Shown here: piece after piece, positions 12,246 to 25,180 of the stretch | How the letters are laid out: the number at the start of each line of letters is the position of its first letter | Position numbering within the stretch: position 1 is the stretch's first letter | DNA from: Straminergon stramineum | Taxonomy: Eukaryota > Streptophyta > Bryopsida > Hypnales > Calliergonaceae | Assembly (NCBI GenBank): GCA_963920665.1 | Contig: OY987265.1 | Coordinates: forward strand, 24,247,001-24,311,000 | Length of the DNA stretch: 64,000 bases | Direction: 5' to 3' | Notes under the pieces: generated by a model | The model's database searches: none | What the model saw: the letters and a program-made list of their open reading frames with translations, nothing else | What the model was told of the DNA's origin: nothing | Translations under genes and position numbers: made by a program

Positions 12246-15200
12246 CTAAAAAACATAGAAGTAAATAATAAGAGTTAAAAAATATCAAAACATAAATATT
12301 CAAGTTTCATATTTTGATTTAAAATATCACTATTTAGCCTTATAATATGTATATTTTTATCATTCTTCCAATTAGTTGAATTACTATAAATACTAGTAAA
12401 TTTCAAATTCCATACAATTGTTCAAGCTATATAAAATAATTTATAGAATTTATGTAATTCAATTTGGTATTTTGTTCTATTTGTTTAATTGCAATGATAG
12501 TTGATATCTCTAAGATTGCTAAGCTAGTAGGGATGTGTTGGAAGGACTTGAGCAAAGGGACTAAATTGGTAGAAGAAATTCACCTAGTCAACAAACCTAT
12601 GAGTTCCTCAAGTTCTCAAACTATGGGAACTCAACCATAGCAACAAGCTAATGTGGCCAGGTGATGGCCAAGTCAAATAATAATAATAATAAAATATTTT
12701 TTAAATATTTGTAATTTTTTAGTAATTTAAAAAAAATGAATTTTGAATTTTGTCCAACAGTGGCAAGTTCCTAGCATAGGTAACCAACCTAAAACGGTCT
12801 TCTAATAAAGCTGAATTTCATCTAATGCCAAAGTTAATGTTGGACCAATCCAAACTACAAATGAGAAGATATTTGATAGAAAAGGGGGGTTTACACTAAA
12901 AGAAATTGACTTATATTTAAAAAGTATGAAAATCAAAATCACTTAGTTCATACTAATATATAGAAGTTTTTACATGGGCTAAAATGAAGGGGATTACATA
13001 TAGGTTAGGTTACCAATAAGAGTTGTAGCAACAACATGGGGCACACGAATCAAAAATGAAAATGTCAAATGATATAATATTATTAATATAAAATATAATA
13101 TAATATAAAATTATATGGGAATGAAAAGATGCATTTAAATGTTTATGCCTTCAACTATATGAGTCAATTTATTCTTGATTCAAATATGTATTTGGAACTC
13201 TTTCTATTCTATCATTTCTCTTAATTATCTCTTTTGTCTTATCCCTTAAATTTTTGTCATTTATGTCATTTTTGTCATCTCTTTCATGTTTCCCATTCTT
13301 CTTTTTCTTTTTTTCTTTTCTTGACTTTTCTTGGCTTTTCTTGGCTTTTCTAGTTTTATCTATATTTCAAATTAATTCAATTACAAACTTTACATATCAC
13401 AATCTATTAATGAAATTATTTGAAAGAATTTTTTTAATGAATTTTTGAAAGGCAAGATCAACTTTTGAATTGAAAGAAACAAAAAAAATTTCATTCAAGT
13501 TGTATGAAGCTTAGATTTTAAGGAAATTTTCCAATTTGGTATTTCTACTTTGTTTTATCCATAAATGCCCAAGCAACCAATTTTTGATCATTGTCCTTTT
13601 CAAACAACTTTTTAGAAATCAAAAATTCAAAACGATTTTATTTCATTTAGTTTGTTGGATTGGTTGTCCATGGCAAAAAAACACTCATCATTTGGACAAA
13701 AATGAGGCCTTTGGTATATTTTCAAATTCTAACTCTTCAAAAAAATTTCATTGAAATTTCAATTGTTTTGTGAGAAAAACGTAGCCAATGAAGGAACATC
13801 TTATGGAAAAAAATTCCATAGGTAGTACAAGTGGGCAAGGGTTGATTAACTAAAGCAAATAGTTGATGGTCATTGTTATGTGGAATTCTTGTTTTTATAG
13901 TGTACCTCAAATGATTACAAGACTTTGAATATAATCTTCCATTATTACTCTAATCCTTGTGAAAATTGAAAGCATGCTTTTAACTATTTATAGTTGCATA
14001 TGGTTACAAGAGGCAAAAATGAAGTTGTGGAAATTTTGAAATATGTCCTCTCAAAGTCATTTTGTTCTAGAAAAAAACTAAAATTCTACCAAAACTAAAT
14101 TTTGATTGTTCATATCTCAAATTTGTACAATCAACTTCTTTGGGAATTCAAGAGTTAACCAATTTGATAGTAGTGAATAAGATACTATGGTTGGAATTTT
14201 TTTAATTCCAAAAGAAATAATTGTGCACTATAATGAACTATAATTTAGACTTAAGAGGCAATTTTGGAAGGCAGACTTCGTTGGATTTTTCTTGGGTTAA
14301 GATCGCAAGTATGTTTGCTCATGATGATGAATAATATCTTTGAAGGGTCAACGTTTTTAACTCAGTCAATCTTTGTTCAAGGAAATGTGGAGCAATTTAA
14401 TTTTCTAAGGATTGCCCAATACATTCTTTGTAAATTAATATCAAGTTGTGAAGCTTTCAAAATAGAAAAGCCTACAACTAACCTTCATCTTGAATTGAAT
14501 GTGAAGTTATCCAAGTTCGAGAAAAAAAGTAAACATGTTGTCTTCACTAAAACTGACATAACCAAACTTACTCTAACCTAAAATATTAAGGTTAATGTCA
14601 TCTACCTAGATAATACGTTCTTTGTATCATAATAAAGATATCTAGATTTTTTTTTTCCAAATTCATCTATTATAATAACACAGTAGCAAGCACATTTTAG
14701 TAATATAATATGTCTATTTTCTTAAGATCATAATTTGCATAATTGACATATGGCTTGATTGGTAAGTAGCATTTACAAATTATAATTTTTACATTGCGGA
14801 AGATCAAATGTATCCAATGAAATGTCTTTTGGAGAAATTGTAGAAACAAAACTACTCCTATTCATCCATGAATTTGATAAATTTTGGATTAGTACCTTAT
14901 TGATACGCTTGGTCCTTCCACGGTTAACATGATTTTTAAACTGTAAATTTATATGGTAGTTTAAGTTAAATCTTTCAATTAGAACTCCTAACTACTACTA
15001 GCAAATTCTACAAAGAAATTGGAGTGTAATTTGAATCCATGTAGATAAAAATAATCCGAATTGGTCCAAATTTCAATACAAATTAAAATATGGTTCAATT
15101 TTTCACCAATCTTTTTTTTAATTTCTTCTCATTTGCATTAAATTTTTAGTGCTTATTCCTTTCCATCCTTGATTTAATAATTATTTGAATGTCCAACACC

Positions 15201-15746
15201 TAATAGTGATAAAATATTCTACCTTTGAGGTTATTGTTAATTTGTTGATGACTACTTCCAACCTAATTGAACAATGTTATGATGGTGAAAAGTGTCATTC
15301 TTGTCCTTGCTAGAAGTGGATCATTTGTACATTTAAATTTTTTTCACAACATGGAGATAAATGAGGAATATATAAGTAAAAAAATCTGCCCTTATTTTGG
15401 AGCGACCAATTATGACTTTTTTGACACTTAAATTGTGCTAATTTGGACTCTATGATTCCAACTATGATTTCAATTTCCCAAATTTGATCACTTGGTGGTA
15501 AATGATTAGTCCCTCTGTTTCGTCCCCCAACTTGAAGGTTACATTTGGCATAAATTGATTCATTTTTGTAAAAAGAATGCTATATGTTATCTTGAGATTG
15601 GTGTGAGGTGACATGGGCCCCTAAGAATCTGACATGAAAATTCAATTTCGGCACTTGAGTTCAAAATCAGACCTCAACATCTGGTCTACTTGACCCATTT
15701 ATTATTTATTATTTTAAAAAAATTCCAATTTAAGCTCGATGCAATA
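12246..15746. other. AT-rich intergenic DNA
   Basis: No gene is supportable. The stretch is AT-rich with homopolymer runs, a short AAT microsatellite near 12680 and a short TTTTCTTGGC tandem run at about 13315-13352. A 105-codon open stretch at 14264-14581 has no recognisable domain and no splice context, and I regard it as chance. Confidence 0.5.
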
Positions 15747-15978
15747 TTAACCCATAAACGTTGACATGGACGTTTAGTATCCAATGGATGGAAGAGTATC
15801 TTTCTCTGTGGGATAGAATTGTAACTATTCATCATCAGGAATTAGGATTGGAAAGGGGAGATCTTCTATAATACTACGAATTCCAATGAGTATTTTCGAT
15901 TTTTTAAAAAGTAGATGATGTCACATGGTTCCAAAAGGGTTGATTTCCACGGTCACCAGTCCGTCCTTTAAGGGTTAA
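15747..15978. mobile_element. TTAA-ended repeat family 1, copy 1
   Basis: The 232-bp element starts TTAACCCATAAACG and ends CTTTAAGGGTTAA, so its ends are inverted. Its interior matches 33821-34184 and 49427-49654 in the same orientation: AACTATTCAnCnTCA, GGGGAGATCTTC, GTnACATGGTT, TTTCnAnnGTCACCA. It lacks coding sequence and fits a non-autonomous cut-and-paste element. Confidence 0.75.
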
Positions 15979-17968
15979 ATGAGTAATGTAACTACGTGAT
16001 CTACCTTCCCTTGTTTTGTTTTTGTCACCTCACTTTTGGCAAGGGATTTTCTGGGACGGGATTGGTGGACAGTACAGTACGCCCCTGTTTTCAACGGCAT
16101 GACTGTCCTTCAGATATGCCTTTGAGCAGCAGCGAGTTGCACACTTGCACCCCTTCATATACGCTGACGTGGCTCACGTCGCCTGCCCAGTTGGCAAACC
16201 ACGTCCCTTCCAATAGAAGCCCCGATACCGATTAGAACGCGTCTTGGGGAATTTGGAACAGGCACCTGATTGGCAATAATTTCCGGTGCCCAGCGCGACC
16301 TTGCTACCGTGGAAGAACGTGAATGGACAACACCGTATATTCATGACGTGGATCCTCGAAAATGTCCTAGCTGGCGATCTCCCCTCTCTCAGTGAGGTTC
16401 GACGTCGTTCGAGGGACGGAGGTCAAACCACACCATCTGCTTTGACTTGCCGTCCATTGTCCGTTCCCGAATGCCACAGATTTCAAACTCCAGATCACTC
16501 GCACAGCGTCGCGAATTTGTGCCTGGGAATTCGCCGTGCCGATTCTCGACATTTGGGGCCTCTCTGTGACGAATTTAGTCCAGTTTCGACGGCGCTAGCT
16601 TTGTTTTTTTCAGGAAGGTTCGGCGTTCTCGCACGGGTGAATGGTTCTGTCGATTTGATTTTGCAGTCGGGATTTGGGGTGGACGGACGTTTGCAGTATG
16701 GAGGCGGCGGGTAGGGTGGGTGTAATTGATTGAGTAAGCGACTTGCCGGCCGTCTTTGTGTTTAGGTTGTTCATCACTTACGGACCAGCCAGGGTTTGAA
16801 GTTTAATCGCGGTTGCGAGCATTTTTGTGTACGCTCTCTTTGGGTCGGATCGGTGAAGTTCTAAGTGCAATCTTTGTAGTGGTTCTGCGCTGGTAAGGCA
16901 ACTTTGGTGTGATTAGCGGTGAATTTTTTCGCAGGCAGGGTTATATGTTTGATAATTGCACTCTTTGTTCTACGCACCGTTCTCGGTTGGTGGAATAAGG
17001 TGTCGGGGTAGTCTTTCGAACGGCCGCTTATGCAGGAGAATACGCGTATACGATGGCCAGAGCATTGGTGTCGGTAAACTAGGGTTTCGGGGGTATCCGC
17101 AGTGGATCTGTTCGCTCTTGTGTAATTAAGAGATATGATGCATATGGAAAGCCGTGTCTGACGACGGTGCGGTGCAATTCTGAGAAACGCATTTGGTTTC
17201 GGGGGGCGTCATGATCACGTAATGGACGTTTGGAGGCACTTCTGAGGAATCGTTGAACGAAATTAGGCCTTATCATTTAGATCTTCAGCAAGTCTTCGTT
17301 CAGCTGGCGAGCGAGATGGACTGGTATTCACTTTTTACTAATTGACTGGAGTTTGACTTCTTTGTTTGAGCTCTCAATGTCAATAGCACAGAATTTGACC
17401 GCTCATCATTAGCATTTCTGTATAGTAAGGAGTTGCATCTTGGTTTAGGGTTTTAAAAGCTGCATCGTGAGTGTCAATTATTTTTGTGTTTTAATGCATA
17501 AAAACTAGGATTGAATGCTTTCTTAGACATATTTGATTAGGTTGCTAAGCTTGAATTGCTTCTTCCCGTGCGCATTTTAATAATGGCAGATTTTTTTATT
17601 AATGACGTAAATGGGTGCAATGGTACTTTGAATGTGCAACTTGTTATCAATCGGAGTCTTCGATTGGTGCAGTTGGAGAGCATGAATATTACCTTTTCTA
17701 AACAGATACTAAACAGGTTATCGTTGCGCAATTGTTTTTTCTAAGATGGTTTATCTTCATCACTCGGAGATCAGCGAAATTATATTGAGTACTGAAGGCT
17801 TGATAGGGAGGACGAACCGTGGAGTTGATCAGTGTCTGTCTCAGTAAAGGCAGCAGTCCAAGTGTATAGGTGTAGTTGTAGTTGTAGGTGCTGACAGCGA
17901 ATTCTCTTTAAACTTCAAGGTCGAACAGACCCTGTGTCGTGAATAAAACTCAAAAGAGTGCGATCAAC
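15979..17968 (+). promoter_or_regulatory. Promoter and 5' leader region of the RING gene
   Basis: Base composition changes sharply at about 16.0 kb from AT-rich to gene-like. Several splice-donor-like strings (for example GGTAAGGCAAC near 16891) and a cytosine/thymine-rich tract before CAG near 17920 suggest a spliced 5' leader ahead of the ATG at 17969. A 142-codon open frame at 16286-16714 lies in this region, but it has no recognisable domain and probably reflects the higher GC of the leader. Confidence 0.4.
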
Positions 17969-20756
17969 ATGGAGAGCTCTGGGTCCTCTTCAGAGGTGCA
18001 TCGTAGTAATAGCTCCTCCAGGAGATATGGCATGCAGCTTACTTCAGCGAACTTCTTGCCCGCACCTCTCTCAGCTTTGCTTGAATTTACTGGTTTGATG
18101 CGTGGGCGAGCTCATCCTTCGGAGAGTGAGCAAGAGGTTGCCCTGTCTACTGGTTCAGTGGGACAAAACTCTGAAGGTGAAAGAGCAGGTGACGGAGGTG
18201 CTGAGGTTTCAATCAGGATATTTGGCGTAGGGGAGCCCGAGCAGGCTCGCGTTGCAACTACTCCAGCAGTCCTGAGCTCCAGGAATGCTACCGATTTGAG
18301 TGACTCCCAGTTGTTGCCTACTCTTCTACCCATGCGCATAACAGGTAATGAAAGCGGCCCGAACACTGCAATCTCGCCACATTCATCAAGTGCAGAAGAG
18401 AGAGGGGAGGCCTCGGATACTGAAGCAGCTGGAAACGGCAGAGAAGGTGCTTCACAAAGATACGATTTTCAGCAGTTGGCACGGTGGATTGAGCAGGCGT
18501 TACCTTTTACTATATTGCTTTTGATGGTCTTCATCCGACAGCATTTGCAAGGTCAGTTGTTTGTTGTCTTGTGATTCTCTTCATTGTTGGAGTTGCAGTG
18601 GCGGGCATGTTTTGTATGGTGATTTCAACTGGCAGGCATGATTCGTTAGGGTTTGAGCGTTGGGAATAACAGATATTCCGAAATTGCTCTTTATTGCAGG
18701 ATTCTTTGTGGCGTTTTGGATAACAGCCGTCATGTTCAAGGCAAATGATGTCCTGCGCAAGCAGACAGCATTGAAGGTAACTGCGAGTCACTTAGCATTC
18801 TTTGTGGAAATAGCTCTTGGTAGTAAACTTCTCCATTTCCGCTTGTTTGTGACAACACTGGGGGCACCTTATCATTTGCGCTCTCTTAGCAATATAAACT
18901 TATTTTCACTTGCATCTGTTTGACTTTTCATTCTAGTGCCACGATATATTTTGGCTGTTTTTTGAGAAACATTTCCATGATCTGATGGTAAAGTCTGTTT
19001 TTGCTGTTTACAGAATGAGAGGAAACCTCCCGTTCTTATTGCTCTGGGATGTGTCCTAGCGGTACATATTGTTGGTGTTTACTGGTGGTACAGCAGAGAT
19101 GCTTTATGGCGTCCATTGATTCTTTTTCCACCCCGAGAAATTCCTCCATTTTGGGATGCTATATTCGTCATTGTCGTCAATGGTATATGACCTAATCTCC
19201 CCATTCTACCTTTCGTGATGATGCTTGTTACAGTAATGCTCTTATGATTGAGAACTTGTTCCTAATGTGGTACATCGTGTATATTAAAAGAGTTAATGTA
19301 TCTCACATAGCTGATGCAAGTTCACGTCTCATAGCTGTTTATTTACCTTTGGTGTTTACCATGGTTGGTTAGTAAGCACATTAGTTATAGCCGATTTGAT
19401 GACTGTTTTTTTTGTTTTTTTCTGCTTGACGTGGATGCACACATATTTGCTGTCTGTTAGTAGTATCACAAGTTCCTTTTTTACGTGTACCTAATGTCTC
19501 ACTTGCGTTGAATCTGTAGACACTGTCGCAAGACAGGCGGCCATGGTCTTCAAATGTGGGGTTCTCATCTACTACAAGAACAGTAGAGGTCGGAATTATC
19601 GGCGTCAGGTAATACATAAAGCTTCAACCGTTTGAGTTGGTGTTTTCTGCATGATGTATCTTGTAAAGTTTGTGCTAAAGATAATGAGAAGAGGATCGAT
19701 TTTATGCTAATGTAGTGTGTGACTGCAGGCTCAGCTGTTGACGCTTGTGGAGTACGTTCTGCTGTTTTACCGTGCCTTGATACCAGGACCAGTCTGGTAC
19801 AAGTTCTTCTTGAATAAAAATTACGGCAATCTGTTCTCATCCCTTACAACTGGGTTGTACTTGACGTTCAAGCTCACTTCCAATTTTGAGAAGGTACATT
19901 TGAAGTCTGAGTTTCGGTTTTCTCTGCTTAATCACGTTGCAACTGTATTTGTATCAAAATTCATGTGGGGAATACTTTATTTCATCATATACAATTTACT
20001 TACTTATGGATCTGGGATGGTTATTGTGTGGCGCTTCAGGTGCAAACCTTTTTAACAGCAATTCGAGCATTGTCTCGTAGGGAAGTTCAATACGGGGCTA
20101 ACGCAACCAACGAGGAAGTAAGTGCACTGCTTCTTTAAGAGTTTGGTCTGACAACTGGTTTTGTACTGTTCAATGTAGCGTTTACTTTTTGTGCGTGACT
20201 ACTAGTTTACGCAGTTTTCCTCAAAATTAAACGAGAATGTGCTAATGCGGTCACTGTTAATGAGACTTTAAGAAATATGGCAGAGCAACTAATTTAATTT
20301 TTCCTAGAAAATAATGTCATCAGTGGCATGCACCTAAATAACAAGAGTTTCTCTTGTATTTGTGGTGTGCCCAGGTGCTGGCAGCAGGAGATATGTGTGC
20401 CATATGTCAAGAAAAGATGCATACACCCATATCACTCCGGTGTAAACACATTTTCTGTGAAGATTGTGTGTCTGAATGGTAAGTTTACGAGTTTGACAGT
20501 CTTACCTTTGATGTAATGACAGCTAGAAAGAAAACTGTCGCGGCAGGGATTAACCCTTCCTGGATAATGGATTATAGCTAATCACGTCTGAAGATAAGTT
20601 GTGAGCATTTCCATTGTGTAACCTGCTTTGGTGTTCTCTTTGCCTTGCAGGTTTGAGAGAGAGCGAACGTGTCCCTTGTGTCGGGCTGTAGTGAAGTCTG
20701 CAGGTCTGCCTTCTTATGGGGATGGCTCAACCAGTCTCTTTGTCCAGTTATTCTAG
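17969..20756 (+). CDS. Multi-pass membrane RING-type E3 ubiquitin ligase, RNFT1-like
   Basis: Eight coding exons with GT-AG borders: 17969-18551, 18700-18776, 19014-19182, 19520-19608, 19729-19893, 20040-20117, 20375-20478 and 20651-20756, giving 456 residues. The N-terminal 180 residues are Ser/Glu/Gly-rich and probably disordered. Several hydrophobic segments follow ([55 protein letters not shown]). A C-terminal C3HC4 RING ends the protein ([17 protein letters not shown]). This order (membrane spans then RING) matches the RNFT1/RNFT2 family and plant RING proteins such as the one I recall as At5g01960, which are thought to act at the endoplasmic reticulum. Membrane-associated ubiquitin ligation is therefore inferred. 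The start is the first ATG (ATGGAGAGC) of the open frame; an in-frame upstream GTG is not needed. All zinc ligands are present. Confidence 0.9.
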
Positions 20757-21520
20757 AACTCGCTGTGATTATTCATACTTCAGCATACCTTTGTATGAGT
20801 GTAGACGGCGGCAAAGAGTTGCACTCCAAAACATGTCAAGACCTTTTAGCACTTTACTAGATGGTCGAAAGCCTAGAATGCTAGCCTCAACAGCCTGACT
20901 GCAACCCATGATGTTACCAGAGATTCGATAAGCTGAGTCCTGTTGATAGAACTTTGCGCCTGGAATTCAGAGCCAATTCTTACATTGGTGCCGCACAGGC
21001 TTTGACTGTCACAACTCAAGATTTTGAATCATGAGAATGTGCTAGGGTAGTGATGCACGGGTAGGTAACGAACTCTGTATAAAAATCAGTGATGGGGGCA
21101 CATTCATATGCCCTCCCACAGGACTTGTAATGAAACAAATTTCATTTATGTGGGCATGATTTCCAGTAAAGATGTGTGCTGTGTCCATTCGTGATTACCT
21201 TTCGTTTTTGTTTACCCCATTTGTGCCAGGGTTTTGGAAAAAACTAGATGAGCTATCATATGTAACCTCGACATTTTTGAAGTTCGCATGAACCTTTCAA
21301 GGTATCTTCATATGTTTGCCTCGATGATGTAGGACTTTTTTTTAATATGCGGGATTGCATGTCCTTCATGAAATGTTTCATGAAATGTTTGATTGGGATG
21401 AGAATTTTGTTCACTTACGTGGTTCCATAGTGGTTTTACAAAAGTTTTTCCTGTTTGTTTTTTTAATCCTTTCCCCAGTCTTCAAGCCTGAGTAAGGATG
21501 ATCACAAGCACTAGCATAAT
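20757..21520 (+). other. 3' flank of the RING gene
   Basis: The region directly after the stop codon has gene-like composition to about 21.2 kb and then becomes AT-rich. It probably holds the 3' untranslated region. No further gene is seen. Confidence 0.4.
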
Positions 21521-21785
21521 TAGTCAGGACTATATCTAGGACTATGGAGATTGGGACATAGAAAAGATGCCGTATTTTTTCATATTTAGTCAGGAATATG
21601 GCTATGATTATAGAGAATGGGACATAGAAAAGACACCATATTTTTCATATCTAGTCAGGAATATGGCTATGACTAAAGAAAATGGGACATAGAAAAGACA
21701 CCATATTTTTTCATAATTAGTCAGGAATATGGCTAAGACAATAGAGAATGGGGCATAGGAAAGATACCCTATTTTTTCCTTATGT
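21521..21785. repeat. Satellite of about 65-bp units, four copies
   Basis: Four imperfect head-to-tail units each contain TAGTCAGGA(A/C)TAT, AATGGGACATAGAAAAGA and CCATATTTTTTCATA. The middle two units are the most alike. The array begins about 770 bp after the RING gene stop codon. Confidence 0.85.
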
Positions 21786-22137
21786 GAGTAATGATATTTA
21801 ATCATGCTCTTTTAAATTTCAATAGAACTTGCATCAACCTATATACTTTTAAAACATTCCTAAGTTAGCATGCTTTTGATGCCCCTACTTTCTGAGTTAA
21901 TGCTAAAGCCAAATATAGTACACAAGTATGCCCAAATTGACATTTAGCTATTTTGGTTTGGAGCCCATTTAAAGGTAAAAAGAAAAGATATGATTTCCAA
22001 AAATTTTGATATAGTCAAACCTGAAATTATTTCTACTTTTCCCTTGGGGAAAACATTAGAATTCTATATTTTCCACTTTTAATAAAATTTGGAAATTTAG
22101 AATTCAAATTTGGATTTAGAAGCCCTAAATTAGTAAG

Positions 22138-22195
22138 GAGAGGTGAAGAATAAAATGAGAGAGGTGAAGAATAAAATGAGAGAGGTGAAGAACAC
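22138..22195. repeat. Short tandem repeat, about 21-bp units
   Basis: The string AGAGGTGAAGAATAAAATGAG occurs about two and a half times in tandem, with nearly identical copies. Confidence 0.8.
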
Positions 22196-23000
22196 GTGAT
22201 ATTAAGCAACTACTACCTTCATCTCGAAATAAATTTAGGGTTTCTTAGAAATGGCTAGATTAATGTGTGAGCTACTCCTATTTTCAAAAAATTGCATAAA
22301 TCGTGTAACTTCTACTAAACCGAATTAGGCGAGAAAGAATGGAAGTCAGCAATGAAGTGATGCATGTTGAAAACAAGTGGTAAAATCAATAAAATTTTGC
22401 CCTTTTTGGAATTGCTCTAGTGGTATTAATTTTGATCATTCTTTGAGCAATGTTGGTGCAGTGACATCTATTGATGTCCTTTGTATTCAACTCCAACAAT
22501 GTCCTATAATGTAATTCTATAAAATTCTCAACAAGAGATTTGTTAGTAGCAATTTTTGTACAATAGTAGGTTGAATCCTCTAGTAGGTTAGAGGTTGTAT
22601 TTTGATTCCCTTTGCAAGGATTGAATTGCTATATAGTCTTTGGAGCATAGTGTCAATGGATACTTTCGCTTCACGGTGTTTGAACTAGCTTTAGCTGTTG
22701 TCCATCAAGTTGTAGAGAGACAATTTTGATTTTAATTTGAGACAAGTATATTTGGAAATCCTAGATTTATTTTGAGATGCAAGGAGCACAAAATAGAGGT
22801 GTTTTTTTACATTTACCCTTGGTTGGGGGAAGTTAGGCGGAGGACACTAACTTCAAATGACCACTTTAACGTCTTGCAATTTCTAAAACCATGCCTTGCT
22901 TTTGATGTACATCGGACATACATCTTGAATTGAGTATCTACTTATTTTCAAGAGTTTTTAGAATACACTTTTGGACAACTGCTTGAAAATGGATATGTCT

Positions 23001-23281
23001 CAAGGTAGGGTGCTCTAAAAGCAACCACTATCAAAGGGGTACATTTTGCTTTCTTCAATGTATCAAGAGTGTACATTTCACGAGGTGGTCAACATTTCAA
23101 CTTCAAAAATTCGTAACTAATTCCACAAAGGTCCAAAAAATATGAAACGACTTGGGTTCGATGCCAATTCCATTCTTCTTCCTACAAAAATTTTCTGAAA
23201 ATTGTTTCAACAAGTTTATCTTCCCCCAAAATGCAATCTACTCTTAAAAGGTCGCTAACTTGTAAGAGCAGACTACCTTAA
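23001..23281 (-). mobile_element. MITE family A, copy 2
   Basis: This is the reverse-orientation partner of 555-855. Its ends read AAGGTAGGGTGCTCTAAAAGC and, in reverse, AAGGTAGTCTGCTCTTACAAG, a clearer terminal inverted repeat than in copy 1. The interior keeps TTCTTCAATGTA, CTAATTCCACAAAGGTC and TGCCAATTCCATTC. It has no coding capacity. Confidence 0.75.
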
Positions 23282-23525
23282 TTACCTCTGAAGATCTGGA
23301 AGGCCGGGAAGAAGTCAAGCAACCCCACTGACTCCCGGAAGATCTGAATTCACACTCATCCCTGACATCCAAGCATCTTGGCCTCCACGATGATCACGCC
23401 ATATCCAAGTTGACAGACTCCGAATATGCTCATGAATCAAGTGAGCTAATTAAACGCACTCATACACTTTGCTAAGTTTGCTTCTGTTCTGATCATTCCA
23501 GCAAAACCTTGCTATAAATATGCCC

Positions 23526-23757
23526 TAAGGGAGGAGCACCCAATGGCATCCCTGTACCCAATGGCGTCCCTTTCTAGGCCAGGAATTCATTCTAGAACAT
23601 AAATGTAGTTGGGCAATAGATAGCTTATCGTATTAGGTCAAAAAAATAAGCTCTCTATTGGCTACCTACATTCACATTTATAGCTTGAAATGATTATGCT
23701 TTGTAGAATTGGATGCCATTGAGTACAAGGACACTATTGGGTGCTCTTACCTTACAC
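23526..23757. mobile_element. Fold-back MITE
   Basis: The two halves are reverse complements. Left: GAGCACCCAATGGCATCC, GTACCCAATGGCGTCC, ATAAATGTAG and GGCAATAGATAGCTTA. Right, read in reverse: GAGCACCCAATAGTGTCC, GTACTCAATGGCATCC, ATAAATGTGAATGTAG and GCCAATAGAGAGCTTA. The ends carry TAAGG-type sequence. It is non-coding and probably a non-autonomous element. Confidence 0.75.
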
Positions 23758-25180
23758 AAATATGGCCAAGGTGAATGAGTTGACCCCCTCATTGCCCAAT
23801 AGTTTAACTTAAATATTGAAATTTTTAATTTGCAACACATGATAAAATTTTCAAATTTTGAATTCATATTTGCAATGAGAGGTCTCAAATGATGGAGGAG
23901 GGAATCGATGAAGAAATACTAGAAAATGCGGCACAAAATAGGGGGCAATTTTTTTACAATTACTGTGCTTCAGAGTAATGAAGGGGGCAATTCTTCCTGG
24001 ACCTATACATACACTATGATAAAAATACCCAAGCAAAGAAGCTACAAGCATGTGCGGCAAGTTAACACAAACATCTGGGCAGGAAATTTTGTATTGAGGT
24101 GGGTACTGCCAAAACTGCCATTTTTTGTTTTTGTACCTACTACTAAACTAATTAAATTTTTGTATTCCCTTGTTGGCACTTGAAAGGAGGTTCCAATGCA
24201 CCAAAGAATGTGACATTTGGATACTAAATGCAAAAGTTATGAAGGAATAAAGTTTGATTCTAAAAAAATTTCTTCCATATAGGTACATAATTGATTTTGG
24301 AGATGTAAACAAAATGAAGACAATAGTTTAGGGTCAGTGGTGCATTTAGGGGGAGGGGCACCTTAAGTTTGATACAATCATGGTCAATAAACACTACCTA
24401 TAATGCGCCACCTACCATTGGACTAATTTCACTTCCAATTTAGATCATTATTGCACTTCCTACATGTATCAAAAGTTGCAAAATGGTCTTGTATTCTACA
24501 TCTATGATGCCATATTTGAACATGATAACATTTAGGTATTAAAATGTTACATGTTGAATTTTCAATCCAACAGTGTATGTCTTGACATATTTTAGTACAC
24601 ATTTTATATTCTAAGAGTAAAATAAATGATCATATATATCATCCTACCAAACCTATAAGGGTAAAAATTTCAATAATTTATTTATATGGTGTCCAAATAA
24701 TGCATGCCGAAGTGCATCAAAATCCTCTTTTCACTTCCCCACAACACAAAACAATGAAATTAGGTTGCCCCACACTAATTTCTTGAAATTTGACACTACA
24801 TAAATACTTTCAATGATCATACAAGAATACATTACTTTTGAATCACATATTGTTGTAATTGGGACTCATGAATCTCCTTGTATACAAATGAAAATATTTT
24901 TAGAAATATTTGTTGACTTTGATAGCTTGTAAAGTAACTTTCTTGCTCTAAGGCAACCTAATAGGTAAGGCAACCTAATTTCACTATTTTGTGAAGATCC
25001 CTCCAAAATAATAATTTATATTTTATAGTAGAAAGTACGCTCAGTTCCCAATTAGTGTCAATTATTATGAAAATCCATACACCGCCTTAGATTTCTAACA
25101 TCAGAATTTGACATTTCCCAAAAAGAAAAATTTTCAATTCAAAAAAAAGGAAGAAAAAAGCCACACCAAGCGTCGCAATA
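23758..25180. other. AT-rich intergenic DNA
   Basis: No gene is supported. One short stretch at about 24675-24750 (TCCAAATAATGCATGC...) is shared with about 57465-57520 and is probably a remnant of a dispersed repeat. Confidence 0.45.

Noticed and set aside
16286..16714. 142-codon frame upstream of the RING gene
   Set aside because: It sits in GC-richer leader or promoter DNA, with no domain and no link to the downstream coding frame.
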